Source: Candidatus Bathyarchaeota archaeon (GTDB lineage Archaea > Thermoproteota > Bathyarchaeia > 40CM-2-53-6 > RBG-13-38-9). From it: 7,799 nt of DNA. The notes beneath the pieces are model-generated. The model was not told the origin of the DNA, did no database searches, and was given only the letters and a program-made list of their open reading frames with translations. Shown here piece after piece: positions 1-5,681 of this stretch. Both the position numbers and the translations under genes were made by a program. The stretch is taken from NCBI GenBank assembly GCA_026015225.1, contig JAOZGV010000035.1, positions 1 through 7,799 on the forward strand, in the 5' to 3' direction. The first letter of the stretch is position 1, and each line of letters opens with the position of its first letter.

Positions 1-1
1 T

Positions 2-274
2 ACAAAACTTCTAAATCCTAAAAAAATAAAGAATTTGATTGATAGATTTGTCAGATCCGAAATAGATGATGGCGATATTTTTAATGATGGTGGACATGGA
101 TCTTTTTATATACATCCTTTAAAAAAATTTGAAATAGAACTCATTGCGGTGACTGGACCAAATAGAAATTTAATAAAAAAAACTGGATTAAAGTATCACT
201 TTGCAACTCCTGGTGGAGACATGATGATGACGGGCCCCCTCGGACTTGCAATGGCGGCTAAAAAGATCATTTGA
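2..274 (+). CDS. C-terminal fragment of an unidentified protein (5' end outside window)
   Basis: The reading frame is open from the left edge (position 2) to the TGA at 272-274, about 90 codons, with no convincing start. TTG 35 lies in the frame but nothing marks it as a start, so I read this as the end of a longer gene. The visible part is soluble and mixed alpha/beta. It has an acidic Gly/Asp-rich stretch (DDGDIFNDGGHG), a hydrophobic strand (ELIAVTGPN), and then a Gly/Met-rich tail with TPGGDMMM and TGPLGLAMAAKK just before the stop. Two TGP motifs and a GGD motif near the end look like ligand- or phosphate-contacting loops, but that is inference. I do not recognise the family and name no function. 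The TGA stop is followed by T-rich sequence typical of archaeal 3' ends, and the next gene starts 160 nt downstream, so the two are probably not in one operon. Confidence 0.75.
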   Translation, partial: TKLLNPKKIKNLIDRFVRSEIDDGDIFNDGGHGSFYIHPLKKFEIELIAVTGPNRNLIKKTGLKYHFATPGGDMMMTGPLGLAMAAKKII

Positions 275-352
275 AAAATTAGATTTATTATTTAATTTGT
301 ACCTCACTAAATTTATAATACCGATGAAAATAATTAGAGAATAGAAATGAGG

Positions 353-369
353 TTAGATTTTCAATCTAA
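353..369. repeat. 7-bp inverted repeat upstream of the TrmB-family gene
   Basis: TTAGATT and AATCTAA are separated by 3 nt, a perfect 7-bp dyad 66 nt before the regulator's start. It lies between two TATA-like sequences (about 309-320 and 381-391). It could be an operator, perhaps for autoregulation by the adjacent TrmB-type regulator, or a small hairpin in the leader. In such AT-rich DNA a 7-bp dyad can occur by chance, so the functional reading is weak. Confidence 0.4.
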
Positions 370-380
370 AAGAAGCTATT

Positions 381-391
381 TTATTTATATT
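381..391 (+). promoter_or_regulatory. TATA-like element for the TrmB-family gene
   Basis: TTATTTATATT lies about 45 nt before the ATG at 435. Archaeal transcription starts about 25 nt after the TATA box, so a start near 410-415 and a short leader of roughly 20-25 nt would follow. A second candidate (AAATTTATAATA, 309-320) would give a leader of about 95 nt containing the 353-369 dyad. I cannot choose between them from sequence alone. Confidence 0.3.
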
Positions 392-434
392 GTTGACCTA
401 TACGATATTATTGATTCTTGGCTAGGCGAATTCT

Positions 435-1229
435 ATGAATAAGGAGATCAAACTTTTAAAATTTTTTGGGCTTTCAGATTATGAATACAGAGTTTATCTA
501 AATCTTTTAGATAAGCCTGATGGAGAAACCATAGATACAATTATCTCCACATATAATATTCCATCTAGTAAACTCAATAATGTCATCGGAAGATTAGTCG
601 ATAAGGGACTTGTAAATGTGAAAAGGAATAGAATGGAAGCAAATGATCCTAAAAGCTTTTTATCTAGAATTGTTGATGAGAAAAGAAGAGAAACTGAGAG
701 TGCTTTTCAAGAGATTTTTCAAAAAGCTTCAACATTAGAAAGCATTCTTGAACCGATATTTTTTGAAAAAAGACTTGGAATAAAACCCGAAGAACTACTT
801 GAGACAATCGAAGACCTAAGCGAGATGACAGCGAGAACTTCAAAAATTATTAATGAAGCTAACAATGAGATTTTCATTTTCTCAGAGAAATTTGACTGGT
901 ATGAAGATATTGAAGAAGACTTCAAGAAAGCCCTCTCGAGAGGTGTAAAAGCAAAGATACTAATGTTGATTATAGACCAATACACAAGAAAACGCGCGAG
1001 AGGATTAAAAGAGCTTGGTGCCGAGGTTAAACATTGTGTTGAGAAATGGTATCCAGTTAGAGGAACTATGGTCGATGAAGATGAGCTTATTTTTGTCATA
1101 TGGGCAACGAAAAAAGATATTCCAAGGCCAATTCATTACAAACCACATTATACGAAAAACATTGGATTAATCAGAATATTCTCTGATGCTTTCAAAAAAA
1201 GATGGGAAGAGGCTCTTCCATTTAAATAA
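435..1229 (+). CDS. TrmB-family transcriptional regulator
   Basis: 264 aa, cytoplasmic DNA-binding protein. Residues 12-70 form a TrmB-type winged helix-turn-helix. It opens with GLSDYEYRVYLNLL, the family's typical GLtxyEaxvYlaLL start, followed by a recognition-helix region (IPSSKLNNVIGRLVDKGLV) and a basic wing (NVKRNRM). Residues about 70-110 are charged and helical, likely the coiled-coil dimerisation linker. Residues about 130-245 match the phospholipase-D-like sensor domain of this family (ANNEIFIFSEKFDW, then ALSRGVKAKILM) without HKD catalytic motifs, so a ligand-sensing rather than enzymatic role is likely. At 264 aa it lacks the extra C-terminal sugar-binding domain of longer sugar-sensing TrmB proteins. 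The start is ATG 435; no strong Shine-Dalgarno sequence precedes it (only AGGCGA at 424-429). Its target is unknown. The nearby sugar-nucleotide genes are a reasonable guess because many TrmB proteins control sugar metabolism, but that is inference. Confidence 0.88.
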   Translation: MNKEIKLLKFFGLSDYEYRVYLNLLDKPDGETIDTIISTYNIPSSKLNNVIGRLVDKGLVNVKRNRMEANDPKSFLSRIVDEKRRETESAFQEIFQKASTLESILEPIFFEKRLGIKPEELLETIEDLSEMTARTSKIINEANNEIFIFSEKFDWYEDIEEDFKKALSRGVKAKILMLIIDQYTRKRARGLKELGAEVKHCVEKWYPVRGTMVDEDELIFVIWATKKDIPRPIHYKPHYTKNIGLIRIFSDAFKKRWEEALPFK

Positions 1230-1232
1230 CTC

Positions 1233-1268
1233 GAATCAAATAAAATGAATGCCGCTACGATTTGATTC
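1233..1268. terminator. Inverted repeat between convergent genes (terminator-like)
   Basis: GAATCAAAT (1233-1241) and ATTTGATTC (1260-1268) form a perfect 9-bp stem with an 18-nt loop. It starts 4 nt after the TAA of the TrmB-family gene and lies 20 nt beyond the stop of the convergent DUF123 gene. Its position suggests a shared, bidirectional 3'-end element. Archaeal termination depends mainly on U-rich tracts, and there is none directly after this stem, so it may instead protect or process the 3' ends. Confidence 0.5.
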
Positions 1269-1288
1269 TACTAAGCACAGCGTCAATA

Positions 1289-1741
1289 TCATAATTTAAT
1301 TATTTTTGGATCCAATCCCAATTCTTGGTATATTTTTTTTAATTCATTTAAAATATGGATTTCAGATTCTCTCTTGACTCGAAATATGTGTGCAAAACAA
1401 CTACAATCAGATGAACCAAATTCCTTAACAGGATATTCGATTTCAAGATATTTTTCGATGCATTTAACCATATTGCATTCTAAAATGGCGTCAGCTTTCG
1501 AAAAAATTGCATATTTGATTAATGCCTCATCAGTCTTTAGGAAATAATCGATGTGCCAATAGCATCTTTTATTTTTCTTAACGTGCCTTCCAATCCTGCC
1601 TTCTAGAGAAGTAGGTCCAATGCCTGTTGCCGAACCCACATAAATATATACGCCCTTCTTGAAAAAACGGATTCCAATTTTTCCTATTCTAACGCATGCC
1701 GAACCTTCAAGCCTTATTAAAAGACAGTATATACCTTTCAA
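1289..1741 (-). CDS. DUF123 domain protein, GIY-YIG nuclease superfamily
   Basis: 150 aa, a stand-alone DUF123 protein, the archaeal branch of the GIY-YIG endonuclease fold. The superfamily signature is almost literal: GIY at residues 3-5 and GVYIYVGSATG at 30-40. It is followed by LEGRIGRH (46-53, the conserved Arg/His helix), WHIDYF (62-67), Glu88 in LECN (candidate metal-binding glutamate) and the DUF123-typical FGSSDCSCFAH (108-118) with paired Cys and His. A structure-specific DNA nuclease or repair role is plausible from the fold, and in other organisms this domain is also found fused to endonuclease III, but the biochemical role is not established. The start is TTG at 1741: the frame upstream contains no ATG or GTG before a stop, and GGGG lies 12 nt upstream. 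The gene ends in TGA. It is convergent with the TrmB-family gene and divergent from the sugar cluster, so it is probably expressed separately. Confidence 0.85.
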   Translation of the reverse strand: MKGIYCLLIRLEGSACVRIGKIGIRFFKKGVYIYVGSATGIGPTSLEGRIGRHVKKNKRCYWHIDYFLKTDEALIKYAIFSKADAILECNMVKCIEKYLEIEYPVKEFGSSDCSCFAHIFRVKRESEIHILNELKKIYQELGLDPKIIKL

Positions 1742-1780
1742 AATATTTTCGACCCCATTTTTTTAAAAAAATAATGAATT

Positions 1781-1809
1781 TTAATAAAAAATTATAAATA
1801 TATTATTTT
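1781..1809. promoter_or_regulatory. AT-only divergent promoter region
   Basis: This 29-bp stretch is only A and T, with TATA-like sequence (TTATAAATATATTATTTT, 1792-1809). It sits between the start of the minus-strand DUF123 gene (1741) and the plus-strand nucleotidyltransferase gene. It is correctly placed to hold TATA boxes for both directions: about 50 nt from the DUF123 start and about 80-100 nt from the nucleotidyltransferase start. The exact boxes and transcription starts cannot be set from sequence alone. Confidence 0.4.
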
Positions 1810-1823
1810 AATAATCGATTATT
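1810..1823. promoter_or_regulatory. 14-bp perfect palindrome next to TATA region (candidate operator)
   Basis: AATAATCGATTATT is a perfect, gapless 14-bp palindrome directly downstream of the AT-only promoter stretch of the nucleotidyltransferase operon. At this place a bound dimeric regulator would block transcription initiation towards the sugar genes. No regulator can be named. The adjacent TrmB-family protein is one candidate, by proximity only. Confidence 0.35.
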
Positions 1824-1884
1824 CCTCTCCTAACTAATAGTAAAGATTTTTTACCGATACATTTTAATTTTGAAACATTTCAAA

Positions 1885-2997
1885 ATGTTGGAGGAAATTA
1901 AAATAAAAGCCCTAATTCTTGCCGGCGGTTATGGAACAAGATTAAGACCTTTATCATGTACCAGACCTAAATTATTATTTCCAGTTGCAGGAAAAACGAT
2001 GCTTGAGTGGATTTTAAACATTTTTTATAGAGAAGATTTTGATGAAGTCATTCTGGCGGTTAACCATCTTGCTGACATTTTAAAAAAAAGAGTGGGGAAT
2101 AAAATAGATAATATTAATATTAATTATTCCCTTGAACCTGAACCATTGGGCACTGGCGGACCGATTAAAAAAGCTGAAGACAGATTAAAGGATGTAGATA
2201 ATTTTCTAATTGCCAATGGGGATATTTTAACTACATTGAATTTTAAAAGAATGCTTGAATCGCATACTAAAAAAGAAGCTATTGCTACAGTTGCTTTACA
2301 CGAAGTCAGTGACCCCAGTAGATATGGCGTAGTTGAACTCGATAAAGAAATTAGGATTAAGAAATTTGTTGAAAAGCCAAAAGAAAAACTTACTAGTAAA
2401 TGGATAAATGCAGGCATTTATTTAATGAGGGCAGACGTCCTGAAATATATTCCTTCAAACAGAAAAGTGAGTTTGGAAAAAGAAATATTTCCAATATTAT
2501 CTGAAAAGGAAAAATTATATGGATTCAAACTTGATGGCCCATGGTATGATGTAGGCAATTTTGATACTTTCAGAAAAGCAAACTATGATATAATAAAACG
2601 AGGCCCAAAACAAAAACCTCTTTTGTACAAAAATGCAAATATTGAAGATAGAGCAAAACTGAAGCCCCCAATAATAATTCGGGAGAATGTTAAAATTGGT
2701 AATTTTTCCATAATAGGCCCCAATTCTGTAATATGTCAAAATTCTCAAATTGGGAATAAAACAGTGATTAAGGATTCGATTATTTTTGAGAACGTAACAA
2801 TTGGTGAGTCAGCATTGATTGAGGGCACAATAATCGGTGGAAATGTAGAAATAGGAGATAGTGTCAAAATTGGAAGAAACTGTATAATCAGTGATTATGT
2901 AAATATTCGAGATAACATTAAGATATCAAAAGGCGTTATTGTGCATCCTTATAAGGAACTTGAGAATGATGTGAAGAATTCCGGACATGTTTTATAA
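1885..2997 (+). CDS. Sugar-1-phosphate nucleotidyltransferase with beta-helix C-terminal domain
   Basis: Transfers a nucleotide from NTP to a sugar-1-phosphate, giving an NDP-sugar and pyrophosphate in the cytoplasm. Counting from ATG 1885 (370 aa): the N-terminal Rossmann-like domain has KALILAGGYGTRLRPL followed by RPKLLFPVAGK (NTP-binding loop and lysine), GTGGPIKKAE, the metal-binding Asp in ANGD (residues 110-113), VEKP, NAGIY and WYDVG (220-224). From about residue 260 onward there are hexapeptide-type repeats (IGNFSIIG, IGNKTVI, IGESALIEG, IGDSVKIG), a left-handed beta-helix. The length resembles mannose-1-P guanylyltransferases, but the following GlmM-type and GlcNAc-1-P transferase genes would suit an archaeal GlmU-like UDP-GlcNAc pyrophosphorylase. 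I see no clear acetyltransferase active site, so substrate is left open. The start is uncertain: TTG 1870 is also in frame, and a strong GGAGG (1890-1894) points further downstream. First gene of the operon. Confidence 0.85.
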   Translation: MLEEIKIKALILAGGYGTRLRPLSCTRPKLLFPVAGKTMLEWILNIFYREDFDEVILAVNHLADILKKRVGNKIDNININYSLEPEPLGTGGPIKKAEDRLKDVDNFLIANGDILTTLNFKRMLESHTKKEAIATVALHEVSDPSRYGVVELDKEIRIKKFVEKPKEKLTSKWINAGIYLMRADVLKYIPSNRKVSLEKEIFPILSEKEKLYGFKLDGPWYDVGNFDTFRKANYDIIKRGPKQKPLLYKNANIEDRAKLKPPIIIRENVKIGNFSIIGPNSVICQNSQIGNKTVIKDSIIFENVTIGESALIEGTIIGGNVEIGDSVKIGRNCIISDYVNIRDNIKISKGVIVHPYKELENDVKNSGHVL

Positions 2998-3031
2998 TTT
3001 TAGCAAACACAATTAAGCGGGTATATTTTAA

Positions 3032-4414
3032 ATGAAAAAGACTAATTTACAAAAAAGACTGTTTGGAACAAATGGAGTAAGAGGCGTAACAAATCAAGAA
3101 TTGTCTCCTGAGTTTATATTAAAATTAAGCTATTCAATAGGTTCTTTTTTTAATGGAGGAAAAATCATAATCGCGTATGATGGTAGATTAAGTAGCCCAA
3201 TGTTCTTTAATGCTGCAACATCAGGTTTGATTGGGACTGGTTGCGAGGTCAATGATGCAGGAATGATGCCAACTCCTGCATTGCAATATCTGATCAGAGA
3301 ATGGCAAATGGACGCAGGTTTGATGATAACCGCAAGCCATAATCCACCAGAGTATAACGGAGTCAAAGTTGTTGATAAGGATGGAATCGAAATTCCAAGG
3401 AGCAAAGAAGAAAAAATTGAAGAGATCTTTTTTGAAGAAGATTATTGCCTGTTTGAATGGGATAAGCTAGGAAAAAAGATTGCTAGATTTAATGGAATAG
3501 ATGAATATAAAGAAGGAATAAAATCTCACGTTGACTATGAAAGAATTAAACTTGCTAAGCTAAAAGTTGTCGTGGACCCTGGAAATGGCATGGGAAGTCT
3601 AATTACTCCTTATTTATTAAGAGAGTTAGGATGCGAAGTATATACAATAAATTCAAATGTGGATGGCAATTTTCCTGGGAGACCGCCTGAACCCACACTA
3701 AAAAATATACAACAATTATGCAAAGTAGTTAAAGCATGTAATGCTTCACTAGGAATCGCTCTCGACGGAGATGCAGATAGGGCCATCTTTGTTGATGAGG
3801 TGGGGATAGCGCACTGGGGAGATAAAAGCTTTGGAATAATTGAGAAAAATTTTCTATCAAATAATCCTGGAGAAAAAATTGTAACCCCAGTCAGTTCTTC
3901 AAAAATGATAGAAGAAATCGCTGATGAGAACGATGGAAAAATAGTTTGGACAAAAGTAGGTAGCATTAATGTCTCAAGGAAGATGCAAGAAATAAAAGCA
4001 AATCTAGGAGGTGAGGAGAATGGGGGAATTTTTTATAGACCTCACCAACCCGTCAGAGATGGAACCATGGCAACGGCTTTGATTGTTAATTTAATGAGTT
4101 ATAAAAAACAAAAATTTTCAGAACTGATCAAGAGTCTTCCCTGTTATTATACTATTAAAGATAAGATACCATGTCCAGAAATTCTTAAAGAGAAGGCATT
4201 GGAGATTTTAGTAAGTAAAATAAAAGGACAAAGAATTGAATTAATAGACGGTTTAAAAATTTGGACTTCAAATGAAAGTTGGGTATTGATTAGACCTAGT
4301 GGAACCGAGCCAATATTCAGAATATTTGCTGAGGCAAATGATGAAAAAAATGCATTAGAACTAGCGAAAAAATATAAAACTATAATAAATCAGATAGTTA
4401 AAGAGATAAAGTAA
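3032..4414 (+). CDS. glmM: Phosphoglucosamine mutase / phosphohexomutase, archaeal GlmM type
   Basis: 460 aa, a full-length alpha-D-phosphohexomutase. It moves phosphate between C6 and C1 of a hexose or hexosamine through a phosphoserine enzyme; in the GlmM role it makes GlcN-1-P for UDP-GlcNAc. All four active-site elements are present: TASHNP with the phospho-accepting Ser102; the Mg-binding DGDADR loop (245-250); the sugar-specificity loop GGEENGG (326-332) followed by VRDGTMA (341-347); and the phosphate-binding RPSGTEP (421-427). The N-terminus shows LFGTNGVRG, as is usual for the GlmM/archaeal PMM group. ATG 3032 is 34 nt after the nucleotidyltransferase stop, with a GGGT-type weak ribosome site. 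Sequence alone does not decide between GlcN-6-P and Man-6-P/Glc-6-P. GlmM is preferred because of the GlcNAc-1-P transferase immediately downstream. No broken motifs were seen. Confidence 0.9.
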   Translation: MKKTNLQKRLFGTNGVRGVTNQELSPEFILKLSYSIGSFFNGGKIIIAYDGRLSSPMFFNAATSGLIGTGCEVNDAGMMPTPALQYLIREWQMDAGLMITASHNPPEYNGVKVVDKDGIEIPRSKEEKIEEIFFEEDYCLFEWDKLGKKIARFNGIDEYKEGIKSHVDYERIKLAKLKVVVDPGNGMGSLITPYLLRELGCEVYTINSNVDGNFPGRPPEPTLKNIQQLCKVVKACNASLGIALDGDADRAIFVDEVGIAHWGDKSFGIIEKNFLSNNPGEKIVTPVSSSKMIEEIADENDGKIVWTKVGSINVSRKMQEIKANLGGEENGGIFYRPHQPVRDGTMATALIVNLMSYKKQKFSELIKSLPCYYTIKDKIPCPEILKEKALEILVSKIKGQRIELIDGLKIWTSNESWVLIRPSGTEPIFRIFAEANDEKNALELAKKYKTIINQIVKEIK

Positions 4415-4425
4415 GCGAGATCTCT

Positions 4426-4821
4426 TTGTATAATAATATCTTTTATCTTTTGATCGTCTTGATTTTAGGATTTATAATTACATTTATCTTAACACCAATT
4501 ATCGCTAAAATAATGAAAAAATTTAACAAAGTAGGCGTTGATATTCATAAATTAGAAAAACCTGAAATCCCCGAAATATGTGGATTATCCATCCTCATAA
4601 GCATGATATTAACGACTGCTATTTTAATTCCCCTCAATACTCAGAATGCATTCGAATATTTTTCTTTCATTCTTGCGGGCATCATAGCAGGCATGATTGG
4701 CTTCTATGATGATCTTACAAGTTTAGGAGCAAATAAAAAAGCTATTTTAACAGCTTTTGCTTGTATTCCGATATTACTTTTAGGAACATACCATCCCTAT
4801 CCAATTCTTCCATTTATTTGA
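4426..4821 (+). CDS. Polyprenyl-P GlcNAc-1-P transferase (MraY/Alg7-like), N-terminal part
   Basis: 131 aa, the N-terminal 40% of an integral-membrane glycosyl-4/MraY/GPT-family enzyme that transfers GlcNAc-1-P (or a related sugar-P) from a UDP-sugar to polyprenyl/dolichyl phosphate. Predicted helices lie at about residues 5-28, 53-70, 78-93 and 106-120. The cytoplasmic loop KLEKPEIPEICGL matches the family's conserved KP-x-IP-x-xGGL stretch, here with Cys in place of the first Gly. GFYDD (92-96) contains the two family-typical aspartates. The frame ends at TGA 4819-4821, but homologous sequence continues in the same frame in the next ORF, so this is not a complete enzyme. The start is TTG 4426, 11 nt after glmM; the next in-frame ATG would delete helix 1. 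It may be half of a split two-subunit enzyme, part of a readthrough product, or a pseudogene fragment. Confidence 0.8.
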   Translation: MYNNIFYLLIVLILGFIITFILTPIIAKIMKKFNKVGVDIHKLEKPEIPEICGLSILISMILTTAILIPLNTQNAFEYFSFILAGIIAGMIGFYDDLTSLGANKKAILTAFACIPILLLGTYHPYPILPFI

Positions 4822-4833
4822 GGAGTTAGATTG
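4819..4833 (+). promoter_or_regulatory. In-frame TGA overlapping Shine-Dalgarno and TTG restart site
   Basis: TGA (4819-4821) interrupts the transferase frame. AGGAG (4821-4825) overlaps the last base of the stop and is a strong match to the archaeal anti-Shine-Dalgarno. After a 5-nt spacer, TTG (4831-4833) lies in the same frame. A ribosome that terminates here would be well placed to restart. The same bases would encode Gly-Val-Arg-Leu if the frame were read through, so the Shine-Dalgarno match could also be accidental. Confidence 0.5.
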
Positions 4834-5421
4834 ACTATAGTATACCCCATTCTCCTACCATTTGCTCTAGCCGTACCTTCAAATGCAGTAAATATGATGG
4901 ATGTATTTAATGGATCAATGACTGGGACTTGCGCCATAATTTCTTCTACTATGATAATATGTCTTCTTCTTGTAGGAAAAATTCAATGTGCTTTGTTAGC
5001 AACAGCTTTGTTGGGGTGCCTTTTAGCATTCTATATATATAATAAATACCCTGCCAGAGTATTTTCAGGCGATACAGGGAGCTTATTCATAGGTGCTTCG
5101 ATTGGATCTTTGGCAATAATAGGAAATATTGAAGTAGCGACAGTAGTGGCATTATTCCCTCATATAATGAATGCGTTCTATGGACTTGCTACTGTTGGAA
5201 AACTGTATGAAAGAAGAGAGTTAAAAAGTCGACCAACAAAGTTACTTCCAAATGCTAAGCTAGATGTTACAGATGAGGAAAAAGCACCTATGACTCTTTC
5301 CAGAATCATTTTAGCAAGAGAACCACTGGAGGAATACAAGGTTGTTAGAATTATGCTTATACTTACTCTGATTTCTTCGATTTTAGCAATAATTACACAA
5401 ATAATAATACTTGTGATATAA
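4831..5421 (+). CDS. Polyprenyl-P GlcNAc-1-P transferase (MraY/Alg7-like), C-terminal part
   Basis: 196 aa, the remaining 60% of the MraY/Alg7-type transferase. It carries the other conserved motifs: SNAVNMMDVFNG (17-28), the NxxNxxDxxNG motif that lines the active site; FSGDTGSL (78-85), the FxGDTGSL motif; and a cytoplasmic loop from about 125 to 168 with KSRPTKLLPNAKLD and MTLSRIILAREPL, typical of archaeal/eukaryotic GPT rather than the bacterial MraY HHH motif. Six helices are predicted (about 2-18, 32-48, 51-70, 84-98, 102-118, 172-194), giving ten together with the upstream part, the number expected for the family. The combined length of about 331 codons is normal. The start is TTG 4831 with AGGAG 5 nt before it. 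It lacks the GFYDD aspartates, so it should not be active alone. Expected role: the first membrane step of lipid-linked glycan assembly. Confidence 0.8.
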   Translation: MTIVYPILLPFALAVPSNAVNMMDVFNGSMTGTCAIISSTMIICLLLVGKIQCALLATALLGCLLAFYIYNKYPARVFSGDTGSLFIGASIGSLAIIGNIEVATVVALFPHIMNAFYGLATVGKLYERRELKSRPTKLLPNAKLDVTDEEKAPMTLSRIILAREPLEEYKVVRIMLILTLISSILAIITQIIILVI

Positions 5422-5422
5422 A

Positions 5423-5653
5423 TTGAGGAAATATTTCAATTTATTCGGAATAGTTATTGCTGTTTGGTTAATGATGATTATTGGATTCTTCATTCTGAGT
5501 TATATTTACAAATTACTTTTAATAACAAACCTAAATCAAACTATAATCAACATATCAATAATCTTGATAGGCACTATTCTAACCTTAGTCTGGCTTTTCA
5601 TATGGAGGCAATTAGCTCAGATTTATTTTGAAAATAGCATAAATAAAAGATAA
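5423..5653 (+). CDS. Small two-helix membrane protein, unknown function
   Basis: 76 aa with two predicted transmembrane helices (about residues 7-30 and 40-62), short polar ends and a basic C-terminus (SINKR). I do not recognise a family. The TTG start lies one nucleotide after the TAA of the transferase C-terminal part, with a GTGAT-type ribosome site inside the upstream gene's end, so it is almost certainly co-translated with it. The next in-frame ATG would delete much of helix 1. The position suggests an accessory or scaffold subunit for the membrane glycan machinery, perhaps stabilising the split transferase, but this is only context-based inference. The last four codons lie in the left arm of a long inverted repeat. 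Confidence 0.65.
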   Translation: MRKYFNLFGIVIAVWLMMIIGFFILSYIYKLLLITNLNQTIINISIILIGTILTLVWLFIWRQLAQIYFENSINKR

Positions 5654-5672
5654 TCAATTTATCTTTTATTTA
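5640..5672. terminator. 14-bp perfect inverted repeat between convergent genes
   Basis: TAAATAAAAGATAA (5640-5653) and TTATCTTTTATTTA (5659-5672) pair perfectly with a 5-nt loop. The left arm includes the TAA stop of the small membrane protein, and the right arm ends 10 nt from the stop of the minus-strand DUF354 gene. The arms are A/T-rich on both strands, so transcripts in either direction carry U-rich sequence at this point. A bidirectional terminator or 3'-end stabiliser shared by the two operons fits well. Confidence 0.65.
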
Positions 5673-5681
5673 ATATTCAGA

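Noticed and set aside
301..353. ACCTCA/TGAGGT inverted ends, plus GATGA and ATGAG boxes, suggesting a C/D-box-like small RNA
   Set aside because: The stem is only 6 bp with a 41-nt interior, and no CTGA D box is present at the right distance. The boxes do not form a proper C/D arrangement.
719..1099. Open minus-strand frame opposite the TrmB-family gene
   Set aside because: It lies fully antisense to a clearly recognised gene and is low-complexity, Ser/Ile-rich, as expected for a shadow frame.
2124..3966. Minus-strand open frames opposite the nucleotidyltransferase and mutase genes
   Set aside because: They are shadows of well-supported coding sequences, with no motifs or promoter context.
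4810..4835. A frameshift as the cause of the split transferase
   Set aside because: Both halves are in the same frame and conserved sequence resumes directly after the stop, so a single base substitution or a natural stop explains it. No indel is needed.
5426..5445. GAAATATTTC palindrome at the start of the small membrane ORF
   Set aside because: It is short, A/T-rich and inside coding sequence within an operon. There is no reason to see a regulatory site.
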